64,000 nt of DNA from NCBI GenBank assembly GCA_019843655.1, contig JACDQD010000004.1, forward strand, positions 32,065,872 through 32,129,871. Direction: 5' to 3'. The translations under genes and the position numbers were made by a program. Shown here piece after piece: positions 54,281 through 64,000 of the stretch. The DNA is from Lethocerus indicus (taxonomy: Eukaryota; Arthropoda; Insecta; Hemiptera; Belostomatidae). How positions within the stretch are numbered: position 1 is the stretch's first letter; every line of letters starts with the position of its first letter. Under the pieces are notes generated by a model. That model was not told the origin of the DNA and searched no databases. It saw only the letters and a program-made list of their open reading frames with translations.

Positions 54281-54968
54281 TTTTCAAAAAACTTGAACAT
54301 TTTGTATTAAATTTCATTAAGTTCTAGAGAATGTTTTGTTTCATCGATATTTATTAAATACATGCATATATACATATCTGTAAAGAATGTACCTTTTACT
54401 CTTATTAAACTAAATTTCTAGAATATAGGTTTTAATAATATATATATATATATATAGTCATATAAAACAATTACATTATATACAAATTTATTGTTTACTA
54501 TATGTACACAATGAGTCCAATATATAGACTAACAGTATGCACAATACATAACGAAATATATAAAATATTTTCAACTATGTAAATACTGTATAAAATACAT
54601 ACAAAAGTTTAAATTTTGCAATAATAACACAAATGTATTGTATACAATAGGTACAATATATTAAATATTTTTCCCATATATATACATTGTATGTATACAA
54701 AAAAATATGCAATATATGAACATATTTAGTGTATACAATAAGAATGTTACAATATATACCGAAATACTAGTTATCTATCTACAATATCTATACATACTAT
54801 GCAATAAATACATTAGAGGGAGCTCAACTTCTGTCAAGTCCCCATCTTGGTTGCAACAGCTTCGCCATATCAGTTGTAAATTAGTTTATCTCGGTAGTTG
54901 GTTATCTCCATCGATTATAGTTGTCGCATTTGCAGTCAGTCGCAACATGTAGTTTTGTGGTCCATAGT
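54281..54968. repeat. Cassette 2, partial unit A, cut by the gap
   Basis: Matches 47831-48550 and 58437-59160 with extra small deletions (for example AAGAATGTTAC for AAGAGCCAGTTATAC). It ends at the assembly gap before the reading frames. Confidence 0.9.
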
Positions 54969-55068
54969 NNNNNNNNNNNNNNNNNNNNNNNNNNNNNNNN
55001 NNNNNNNNNNNNNNNNNNNNNNNNNNNNNNNNNNNNNNNNNNNNNNNNNNNNNNNNNNNNNNNNNNNN
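54969..55068. other. Assembly gap of 100 N
   Basis: Exactly one hundred N bases, the conventional length for a gap of unknown size. The missing part of unit A of cassette 2 and the start of its 53-bp array should lie here, so the true gap is probably about 1.5 kb or more. Confidence 0.99.
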
Positions 55069-57040
55069 AAAATGTGGTTTTGCCCAAAAATCGGGTTTTT
55101 TACAAAAATGCAGCTTTTAGATAGAAAAACAGGGTTTTGACGAAAATCGTCCAAACGCCGTTTTTGTCCCAAATGGGTTTTTTAACGAAAAATCGCCCCA
55201 AAATGCAGTTTAGGCCCAAAATGGGTTTTCGATGAAAATCGGCCTAAAAATGCGGTTTATGGAATGATAAATGAGGTTTTGACGAAATATCGTCCAAAAA
55301 CGCCGTTTTAGTCCCAAAATGGGTTCTTTTAACGAAAAAATCGCCCCAAAATGGGGTTTTTGATGATAAATCGGTCCAAAAGCGGTATTTAGCCAAAAAA
55401 TTAGTTTTTGAGGATAAATTAGCAAAAAATTGGGTTTGTTTGCCCGTACCAAATATGGGGAAATCGGCCGAATTTTTTTAAATTTCAAAATTGATTTTTC
55501 AGCTCTCCTTTCAGGGGCAAGTAACTCACTTTGGGACCACTTTGACCAAATATGGACGAAATTGGCCGAATTCCATTTTTCAGCTATTTTTTCGGTTTAA
55601 AAAACCATACTTTTGGCCTATTTTCTTCCTAATCCACCATTTTTCGTCCTAAAACCGTAATTTTGGTGATTTATCGTCAAAACCCAATTTTTGACTTTTT
55701 AAAATTTCCGTGCTTTTCGATTTTTCAGCTCTCCTTCAGGGGCAAGTGTAACTCACTTTGGGACCACTTTTGACCAAATATAAGGAAAAATGCGATTTTT
55801 GCCAAAAATCGGCTTTTTACAAAAATGCAGCTTTAGATAGAAAATAGGCTTTTGACGAAATATCGTCCAAAAACGCCGTTTTAGTCCCAAAATGGGATTT
55901 TTAACGAAAAATCGCCCCGTGCAGCACTTTAGGCCCAAAATGGGTTTTTCGATAAAAATCGGCCTAGAATGCCTTTGCGGAATATAAATGAGGTTTTTGA
56001 CCAAATATCGGGCGAAACGCCGTTTTTATTTCAAAAATTTTGATTTTTAACGAAAATCGCCCAAAATGGGGTTTTTTGATGAACCGTCCAAAAAGCGGTT
56101 TTTATTTCAAAAATTAGCTTTTTCAGGCTAATTTCAGGGGCAAGTGTAACTCACTTTGGGACCACTTTTGACCAAATATGGGCGAAATCGGCCGACTTTT
56201 TTTAAATTTCAAAAATTTTCGATTTTTCAGCTCTCCTTTCAGGGGCAAGTGTAACTCACTTTGGGACCACTTTTGACCAAATATGGGCGAAATTGGCCGA
56301 ATTCCATTTTTCAGCTATTTTTTTTTCGGTTTAAAAACCACATTTTTTGGCTCATTTTTCTTCCTAATCCACCATTATTCGTCCTAAAAACCGCATTTTT
56401 TGGGTGATTTATCGTCAAAAAACCCAATTTTTTGGACTTTTTTTAAATTTCAAAAGGTGTTCGATTTTTCAGCCTCCTTTCAGGGGCAAGTGTAACTCAC
56501 TTTGGGACCACTTTTGACCAAATATATGAAAAATGCGTTTTTTTTCAAAAATTCGATTTTTCAAAAATCAGCTTTTTAGATAGAAAAATTGGGTTTTTGA
56601 CGAAATATCGTCAAAAACGCGACTTTTTAAATCCCAAAATGGGTTTTTTAACGAAAATCGCCCTAAAAAATGCAGTTTTATATGGGCGATATTAACAAGG
56701 AAATTGGCCGAATTCCATTTTTCAGCTATTTTTTTTTCGGTTTAAAAACCTCATTTTTTGGCTCATTTTTCTTCCTAATCCACCATTATTCGTCCTAAAA
56801 ACCGCATTTTTTGGGTGATTTATCGTCAAAAAACCCAATTTTTTGGACTTACAACCGTATTTTTGGGCCAATTATTCATCAAAAAACCCAATTTTCGGGC
56901 CTAAAATCCGCATTTTTGGACCGATTTAACATCAAAAACCCCAATTATGGCCATTATTGCGCATTTTTGGGGCGATTTTTCGTCAAAAACCCCCATTTTT
57001 GGGACTAAAAACCGAATTTTTGGACGATTTTTCGTCAAAG
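55069..57040. repeat. Cassette 2, mixed 53-bp and 105-bp repeats in both orientations
   Basis: The stretch 55069-55440 is a forward 53-bp array. The stretches 55446-55560, 55720-55780, 56110-56290 and 56455-56525 hold reverse-oriented 105-bp units, broken up by segments such as CAGCTATTTTTTTTTCGGTT and CTTCCTAATCCACCA. From 56700 the array runs inverted. Orientation switches and shortened homopolymers suggest real rearrangement, assembly error, or both. Confidence 0.75.
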
Positions 57041-57345
57041 TAGTCCCAAAGTGTGTTACACTTGCCCCTGAAAGGAGAGCTGAAAAATCGACAATTTTTG
57101 AAATTTACAAAAAGTCGGCCGATTTCGCCCATATTTGGTCAAAAGTGGTCCCAAAGTGTGTTACACTTGCCCCTGAAAGGAGAGCTGAAAAATCGACAAT
57201 TTTTGAAATTTACAAAAAGTCGGCCGATTTCGCCCATATTTGGTCAAAAGTGGTCCCAAAGTGAGTTACACTTGCCCCTGAAAGGAGAGCTGAAAAATCG
57301 AAAATTTTTGAAATTTAAAAAAATTCGGCCGATTTCGCCCATATT
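57041..57345 (+). repeat. 105-bp satellite, three units, cassette 2
   Basis: Three forward units; the first two share CAAAGTGTGTTACACTTG and CGACAATTTTTG variants, a local subfamily absent elsewhere. A plus-strand frame stays open across them only because the period is a multiple of three. Confidence 0.92.
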
Positions 57346-58060
57346 TGGTATGGGCAAAAAACCCAATTTTTTTGCTAATTTATCCTCAAAAAACCTAATT
57401 TTTTGGCCTAAATACCGCATTTATGGACCGATTTATCATCAAAAACCCCATTTTGGGGGATTTTTCGTTAAAAGAACCCCATTTTTGGGACCTAAAACGC
57501 ATGCTTTGGACGATATTTCGTCAAAACCCCATTTATGTTCCATAAACGGCATTTTAGGCCGATTTTTCATCGAAAAACCCCATTTTTGGGCCTAAAACTG
57601 CATTTTGGGCGATTTTTCGTTAAAACCCATTTTGACTAAAACGGCGTTTTTGACGATATTTCGTCAAAAACCCTATTTTTCTATCTAAAAGCTGCATTTT
57701 TTGTAAAACCTGATTTTTGGGCAAAAACCGCATTTTTGATTTTTCGTCATGAAACCCCATTTTGGCCTAAAACCACATTTTTGGGCCGATTTATCGTCAA
57801 AGAGCCCCATTTCTGGGCCTTAAATCCCCATTTTAGGCCGATTTTTGCGTCAAAACCCCATTTTTGGACTAAAGCCACATTTTGGGGCGATTTTTCGTCA
57901 AAAACCCTATTTTTGGGCCTAAAACCGCATTTTTGGCTGATTTTTCGTCAAAAACTTTTTGCTCTAAAACGGCATTTTGTATCAGTTTTGCGCCTCTGGA
58001 CAGCATTTTGGACAATATGCACCTACTAACTGCATTTCTGGGACATGTAGTTTCTAAAAC
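57346..58060 (-). repeat. ~53-bp array in inverted orientation, right arm of cassette 2
   Basis: Colinear with 53220-53955, including TGGTATGGGCAAAAAACCCA at the satellite junction and GCGCCTCTGGACAGC near the outer edge. Confidence 0.88.
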
Positions 58061-58436
58061 CGTTTTACCAAAACTGCCGTTTTTGGCCTGAAATACGGTT
58101 TTAGCCAAATCAGTCCCAAAAGGCTGTTTTTAAGCGAATTCGCCCAAAAATGCTGTTTCTAGGCCCCTAATCTGCCCAAAATATTTCAACGAGCAAAATG
58201 AAGATGGAGCTTCTAAGGCTGTTGATCAAAAACAGAAACAAGAACAGAAATCTGTAAATAATTTGGTATTTTATCAACTGATTTGGTACATTATAAACAA
58301 TAATTAAAAAGATATAGTGAAGCGGTCTAGCACGAGGATTTATTTAGTTATTTAGACCCACATTCCAACGGTGAAATGAACAACAAAATGAAAGAATGTT
58401 GCATATTTTGTTGACAATTTGATGCAAAAAATTATC
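58061..58436. repeat. Linker between cassettes 2 and 3
   Basis: Second copy of the linker at 53956-54280 (AACGAGCAAAATGAAGATGG, AGCGGTCTAGCACGAGGATT) with small indels. Confidence 0.88.
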
Positions 58437-58592
58437 TTTTCAAAAAAATCTTGAACATTTTGTATTAAATTTCATTAAGTTCTAGAGAATGTTTTGTTTC
58501 ATCGATATTTATTAAATACATGCATATATACATATCTGTGTAAGTAGAATGTACTACTCTATTAAACTAAATTTTCTAGAATATAGGTTTTG

Positions 58593-58630
<38 letters not shown>

Positions 58631-59163
58631 ATATAAAACAGTTACATTATATACAAATTTATTGTTTACTATATGTACACAATGAGTCCAATATATAGAC
58701 TAACAGTATGCACATACATACGAAATATATAAAATATTTTTCAACTATGTAAATACTGTATAAAATACATACAAAAGTTTAAATTTTACAATACGTACAA
58801 ATGTATTGTATACAATAGGTACAATATATTAAATATTTTCCCATATATATACATTGTATGTATACAAAAATATGCAATATATGAACATATTTAGTGTATA
58901 CAATAAGAGCCAGTTATACAATATATACCGAAATACTAGTTATCTATCTACAATATCTATACATACATACTATGCAATAAATACATTAGAGGGAGCCAAC
59001 TCGTGTTTTGTCAAGTCCCCATCTTGTGGTTGCACAGCTTCTTCGCCATATCAGTTGTAAATTAGTTTATCTCGGTAGTTGGTTATCTCCATCGATTATA
59101 GTTGTCCGCATTTTGCAGTTTAGTCAACACATGTAGTTTTGTGGTCCATATATGTATATAACT

Positions 59164-59463
59164 TTATGCCCTGAACGGGCGCATCTTCTCATACAGGCAG
59201 AACAGGAGGAAATCGTCCAAGCCGGGAAGTTGTCGTTCCCGGTCCGTGATTATCTCGAAAATCGTCCGGAAAAGCCATCTTAGCCAGGATTGCTGTGGCC
59301 GGGCTGTGGCCGGTGTCGTCCCTGGTGGACCTGGTTCCTCCACCCCGCTGTTGTAAACCCTGGAGCAGAGGCTGTGCCGCCGCTGTAATATCCGCCAGAT
59401 ATTATGTGGCACCGGCTCCTGGTACCCCTCATCACCGCATTTTGCAGTTTCGTCACACACCAT
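59164..59463 (-). CDS. Cassette reading frame 1, cassette 3 copy, 99 codons
   Basis: Open from an ATG (MVCDETAKCGDEGYQEPV) through PHNIWRILQRR to an end at MRPFRA. Against the paralogous frame beside it, the N- and C-terminal parts align (QQSWLRWLFR with QQSWLGRLLR, LYEKMRPF with MYNQMRPY), but the middle is in a shifted phase, probably from compensating base changes. No family is recognised. Confidence 0.45.
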   Translation of the reverse strand: MVCDETAKCGDEGYQEPVPHNIWRILQRRHSLCSRVYNSGVEEPGPPGTTPATARPQQSWLRWLFRTIFEIITDRERQLPGLDDFLLFCLYEKMRPFRA

Positions 59464-59477
59464 ATATGTATATAACT

Positions 59478-59774
59478 TTATATCATGTACGGGCGCATCT
59501 GGTTATACATATCTAAGAGGACGAAATGCTCCAGACCGTGATGTAGTCCGGTTATCCGGTTCGGTGTGAAGACGGTGACGACCCTCCGGAGAAGCCTTCC
59601 TAGCCAGGATTGCTGTGGCCGGGGCGCCGGCCGGTGTCGCGCCTGGTAGATCTGGTCCCCCGGCCCCCACTGCTGTATACCCTGGAGCAGGGGCCATCTC
59701 GGCTGCTGCAGGACCTGCCAGACGTCATGTCGCCCCAGTCGGTCCCCTCTCTCCAGATTATGCCTCACTTGCAC
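59478..59774 (-). CDS. Cassette reading frame 2, cassette 3 copy, N-terminally truncated
   Basis: Starts at an internal ATG (MQVRHNLERGDRLGRHDV) and keeps RHRPAPRPQQSWLGRLLRR and the MRPYMI end of the cassette 1 frame. A one-base difference near 59815 puts the N-terminal part seen in cassette 1 out of phase. Amino-acid changes such as QDIW to HDVW, and QRRML to QPRWP, show true divergence as well as indels. Confidence 0.45.
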   Translation of the reverse strand: MQVRHNLERGDRLGRHDVWQVLQQPRWPLLQGIQQWGPGDQIYQARHRPAPRPQQSWLGRLLRRVVTVFTPNRITGLHHGLEHFVLLDMYNQMRPYMI

Positions 59775-60680
59775 TCTGGCGTAGTACGGCCTCAGGATTT
59801 GGCCAGGGATGACCTGGGATTGTCTTCAGCGGTTGGTGGCGGTCTCACGATCCAAATTGCCCCCACACTTGGGAGTGTTAACGTTGACCTCTGCACCCGG
59901 TTCAGTGTCGCCAAACCTGCATATCTACCTACAATATCTTCCATTTTATTTAAATAGCTTCGATCTTGTATTCAATTTTTTCAAGAATAGCAAGAACTGA
60001 TCTGTTGCTGGGTGACGCTCCTACAGCAGTGTTGCCGTAATGTTGCCTAGAAATTTTTAATGTTTCCTAGCTTATCCCTTAATATTTGCCCATATTGCTC
60101 CGGTGGTCCGATATAATGTACTTTATACTACATATGTTTTATATATTTAGTATATATTGTATAGCTTATCCCTTACTGTTTGTAATCCGTTACAGTATAC
60201 TAAAGTATGCGTTTTTAGACCCAAAAACACCGCAATTATACTGTAAGGTGCAAAAGGCGAAGAAATGCGCTTTGTTGACGAAAATATGAACAAAATTCTG
60301 TTTTTCACGCAAAATCGACCCAGAAATAGGGTTTTCGACTAAAATCGGCCCAAAATACAGTTCGGCTCAACAATCACCGAAAATGCAACTTTTAGAGGCG
60401 AAAATTGCCCAAAATATGGTTTATAGGCGTGAAATGGCCACCCCATCACAAGAAAAGCAGATTTTAGAGCGAAATCGGCCCAAAATGCGGTTTTTAGGCG
60501 CGAAATCGACACAAAAGTCGGTTATTAACACGAAAAGGCCAAAATCGGCCCAAGAATGGAACTTGGAGATGCAAAATCACATGAATTGGGTTTTATGAGT
60601 CAAGAAGTATTTCTAGTCAAGAAATAGGCACAAAAAGCGCTTCACAGGCCCGAAAATACGGTTTTAGATACTACATGTCC

Positions 60681-62046
60681 CAGAAATGCAGTTATTAGGT
60701 GCATATTTTCCAAAAATGCTGTCCAGAGGCGCAAAACTGATACAAAATGCCGTTTTAGAGCAAAAAGTTTCTTGACGAAAATCAGCCCAAAAATGCGGTT
60801 TTAGTTTTAAGAAAATCCAAAAATGGGGTTTTGACGCAAAATCGGCCTAAAATGGGATTTAAGGCCCAGAAGTGGGGCTCTTTGACGATAATCGGCCCAA
60901 AAATGTGGTTTTAGGCCAAAATGGGTTTCATGACGAAAAATCAGCCCAAAATGCGGTTTTGCCCAAAAATCGGGTTTTTACAAAAAAATGCAGCTTTTAG
61001 ATAGAAAATAGGGTTTTTGACGAAATATCGTCCAAAACGCCGTTTTAGTCCCAAAAATGGGGTTTTTAACGAAAAATCGCCCCAAAAATGGGGTTTTGAT
61101 TAAATCGGTCCATAAATGCCCAAAATGAGGTTTTTGACGATAAATCGTCCAAAATGGCTTTTAGTCCCAAAAGGTGGGGTTTTTGAAGAAAATTAGCAAT
61201 AGGGTTTTGACGATAAAAAAAATACGGTTTTTAGGAAATGGGGTTTTTGACGAATAATTACACAAAATGGGGTTTTAGGCCCAAAATTGGTTTTCGAAAA
61301 ATCGGCTCAATAATGCCTTTTTTAGGCTCAAAATAGGGTTTTTTGACGATAAATTGCCCCAAAAATGTTGTTTTTAGGCCCAAAAATTGGGTTTTTCGAC
61401 GAAAAATCAACCTAGAAAAGCCGTTTTTGGCACAAAAATGAGGTTTTTTGACGATAAATTACCCCATAAATGCGGTATTTAGGCCAAAAAATTGGGTTTT
61501 TTGACGATAAATTGCCCCAAAAATGGCTTTTGTAGGCATAAAAATGGTGTTTTTTGAAGAAAAATTAGCAAAAATATAGGTTTTTTTGACGATATATTGC
61601 CCCAAAAATGGGGATTTCTGACGAAAAATCGGCTCAATAGTGCCTTCTTTAGGCCCAAAAATCGGGTTTTTTTACAAAAAATGCAGCTTTTAGATAGAAA
61701 AATAGGGTTTTTTGACGAAATATCGTCCAAAAACGCCGTTTTTAGTCCCAAAAATGGGGTTTTTTTAACGAAAAATCGCCCCAAAAATGCAGTTTTTAGG
61801 CCCAAAAATGGGGTTTTTCGATGAAAAATCGGCCTAGAAATGCCGTTTATGGAACATAAATGAGGTTTTTTGACGAAATATCGTCCAAAAACGCCGTTTT
61901 TAGTCCCAAAAATGGGGTTCTTTTAACGAAAAATCGCCCCAAAAATGGGGTTTTTTGATGATAAATCGGTCCATAAATGCGGTATTTAGGCCAAAAAATT
62001 AGGTTTTTTGAGGATAAATTAGCAAAAAAATTGGGTTTTTTGCCCA
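60681..62046 (+). repeat. ~53-bp array, forward arm of cassette 3
   Basis: The stretch 60680-61310 shows shortened homopolymers relative to 50160-50740; 61320-62046 is clean. It ends in GGGTTTTTTGCCCATACC, directly joined to the reverse-oriented satellite. Confidence 0.9.
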
Positions 62047-63712
62047 TACCAAATATGGGCGAAATCGGCCGACTTTTTTTAAATTTCAAAAATTTTCGAT
62101 TTTTCAGCTCTCCTTTCAGGGGCAAGTGTAACTCACTTTGGGACCACTTTTGACCAAATATGGGCGAAATCGGCCGACTTTTTTTAAATTTCAAAAATTT
62201 TCGATTTTTCAGCTCTCCTTTCAGGGGCAAGTGTAACTCACTTTGGGACCACTTTTGACCAAATATGGGCGAAATCGGCCGACTTTTTTTAAATTTCAAA
62301 AATTTTCGATTTTTCAGCTCTCCTTTCAGGGGCAAGTGTAACTCACTTTGGGACCACTTTTGACCAAATATGGGCGAAATCGGCCGACTTTTTTTAAATT
62401 TCAAAAATTTTCGATTTTTCAGCTCTCCTTGTAGGGGCAAGTGTAACTCACTTTGGGACCACTTTTGACCAAATATGGGCGAAATCGGCCGACTTTTTTT
62501 AATTTTAAAAATTTTCGATTTTTCAGCTCTCCTTTCAGGGGCAAGTGTAACTCACTTTGGGACCACTTTTGACCAAATATGGGCGAAATCGGCCGACTTT
62601 TTTTAAATTTCAAAAATTTTCGATTTTTCAGCTCTCCTTTCAGGGGCAAGTGTAACTCACTTTGGGACCACTTTTGACCAAATATGGGCGAAATCGGCCG
62701 ACTTTTTTTAAATTTCAAAAATTTTCGATTTTTCAGCTCTCCTTTCAGGGGCAAGTGTAACTCACTTTGGGACCACTTTTGACCAAATATGGGCGAAATC
62801 GGCCGACTTTTTTTAAATTTCAAAAATTTTCGATTTTTCAGCTCTCCTTTCAGGGGCAAGTGTAACTCACTTTGGGACCACTTTTGACCAAATATGGGCG
62901 AAATTGGCCGAATTTTTTAATTTTTCAAAATTTTCGATTTTTCAGCTCTCCTTTCAGGGGCAAGTGTAACTCACTTTGGGACCACTTTTGACCAAATATG
63001 GGCGAAATCGGCCGACTTTTTTTAAATTTCAAAAATTTTCGATTTTTCAGCTCTCCTTTCAGGGGCAAGTGTAACTCACTTTGGGACCACTTTTGACCAA
63101 ATATGGGCGAAATCGGCCGACTTTTTTTAAATTTCAAAAATTTTCGATTTTTCAGCTCTCCTTTCAGGGGCAAGTGTAACTCACTTTGGGACCACTTTTG
63201 ACCAAATATGGGCGAAATCGGCCGACTTTTTTTAAATTTTAAAAATTTTCGATTTTTCAGCTCTCCTTTCAGGGGCAAGTGTAACTCACTTTGGGACCAC
63301 TTTTGACCAAATATGGGCGAAATCGGCCGACTTTTTTTAAATTTCAAAATTTTCGATTTTTCAGCTCTCCTTTCAGGGGCAAGTGTAACTCACTTTGGGA
63401 CCACTTTTGACCAAATATGGGCGAAATCGGCCGACTTTTTTTAAATTTCAAAAATTTTCGATTTTCAGCTCTCCTTTCAGGAGCAAGTGTAACTCACTTT
63501 GGGACCACTTTTGACCAAATATGGGCGAAATCGGCCGACTTTTTTTAAATTTCAAAAATTTTCGATTTTTCAGCTCTCCTTTCAGGGGCAAGTGTAACTC
63601 ACTTTGGGACCACTTTTGACCAAATATGGGCGAAATCGGCCGACTTTTTTTAAATTTCAAAAATTTTCGATTTTTCAGCTCTCCTTTCAGGGGCAAGTGT
63701 AACTCACTTTGC
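62047..63712 (-). repeat. 105-bp satellite block, cassette 3 (reverse orientation)
   Basis: About 16 highly similar units with an exact 105-bp step (for example CCAAATATGGGCGAAATCGG at 62049 and 62154). The minus-strand frames of 197, 146, 140 and 95 codons are one 35-residue unit repeated (KNRKFLKFKK, ISPIFGQKWSQ, ELHLPLKGEL). They have no conserved start and are split by random indels, so I treat them as a consequence of the period. Confidence 0.97.
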
Positions 63713-64000
63713 CGATTTAACATCAAAAACCCCAATTATGGCCATTATTGCGCATTTTTGGGGCGATTTTTCGTCAAAACATCCCATTTTTGGGACTAAA
63801 AACCGCATTTTTGGACGATTTTTCTTCAAAAAACCTCATTTTTGTGCCAAATACGGCATTTCTAGGCCGATTTCTCGTCGAAAAACCCCATTTTTGGGCC
63901 TAAAAAAGCCATTATTGAGCTGATTTTTCGTCAGAAAACCCCATTTTTGGGCCAAAAGAAGGCACTATTGAGCCGATTTTTCGTCAGAAATCCCCATTTT
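63713..64000 (-). repeat. ~53-bp array in inverted orientation, start of the right arm of cassette 3
   Basis: Begins CCGATTTAACATCAAAAACC, the reverse complement of the left junction of cassette 1 (51280-51312), and continues as the inverse of 51060-51280 to the window end. Confidence 0.9.

Larger units (their letters stand above)
58437..60680. repeat. Cassette 3, unit A
   Basis: A near-identical copy of 47831-50060 over its whole length. Differences are mostly single-base homopolymer changes plus a few substitutions. It includes a (TA)n at 58594-58627 and both minus-strand reading frames. Confidence 0.93.

Noticed and set aside
47831..64000. CRISPR array
   Set aside because: The repeats are contiguous satellites without unique spacers, in clearly eukaryotic DNA.
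47831..64000. Centromeric satellite
   Set aside because: The 105-bp blocks are short and alternate with coding-like units and inverted arms; nothing in the window shows centromere function.

Overview
The window is eukaryotic nuclear DNA from a gene-poor, repeat-rich region of an animal, most likely an arthropod and probably an insect. The evidence is the absence of any long open frame or bacterial-style gene packing, degenerate Tc1/mariner transposons flanked by TA, many (TA)n, (CA)n and (CT)n microsatellites, tRNA-derived SINE-like B-boxes, and CpG that is common rather than depleted. Hymenoptera or another insect order with little CpG depletion is a guess, not a finding. No complete protein-coding gene can be supported. 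A few candidate exons are listed at low to moderate confidence; the best is a signal-peptide-encoding first exon on the minus strand at 44157-44238, followed by a splice-donor-like site and preceded by an Inr-like motif and a GAGTGA tract.

From 1 to about 47.8 kb is intergenic or intronic DNA strewn with short mobile elements. The dominant one is a palindromic MITE whose core reads CGCCATCTTCAGTAGCGG and whose outer end reads ACCTGTTTTGTGGTCTGC; about 20 full or partial copies occur (for example 6528, 7764, 35293, 40586, 44572 and 45345). Around them lie remnants of four mariner lineages (9290-9587 with 43744-43883; 14727-15361; 31513-31738; 46527-46747), a large foldback element (21477-22285) with its right part duplicated at 27765-28470, smaller hairpin elements (29155-29360, 37655-37761), tRNA-like/SINE pieces, and degenerate minisatellites (3455, 20041, 23185, 24720). 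Three clusters of transcription-factor-like motifs stand out: three GTCACGTG sites at 4127-4170, three ACGTGACC sites at 24501-24558, and three TTGCGCAA sites at 36268-36589.

From about 47.83 kb to the end lies a higher-order tandem array of multi-kilobase cassettes. Each cassette has a roughly 2.2 kb unit A (an AT-rich stretch, then a pair of related minus-strand reading frames), an array of about 53-bp repeats, a 105-bp satellite block, the 53-bp array again in inverted orientation, and a linker leading to the next unit A. Three cassettes are visible (unit A at 47831, 54281 and 58437). The second is interrupted by a 100-N assembly gap at 54969-55068. The arms form a giant foldback, and the satellite centre lies in opposite orientation in cassettes 1 and 3. 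This organisation (coding pair + subrepeated inverted arms + flippable satellite core, repeated in tandem) is the most unusual feature. It resembles Foldback-type elements or Stellate-like repeated gene arrays in layout, but I recognise no known protein in it. Homopolymer shortening and erratic deletions near the gap show that part of this region is low-quality consensus.
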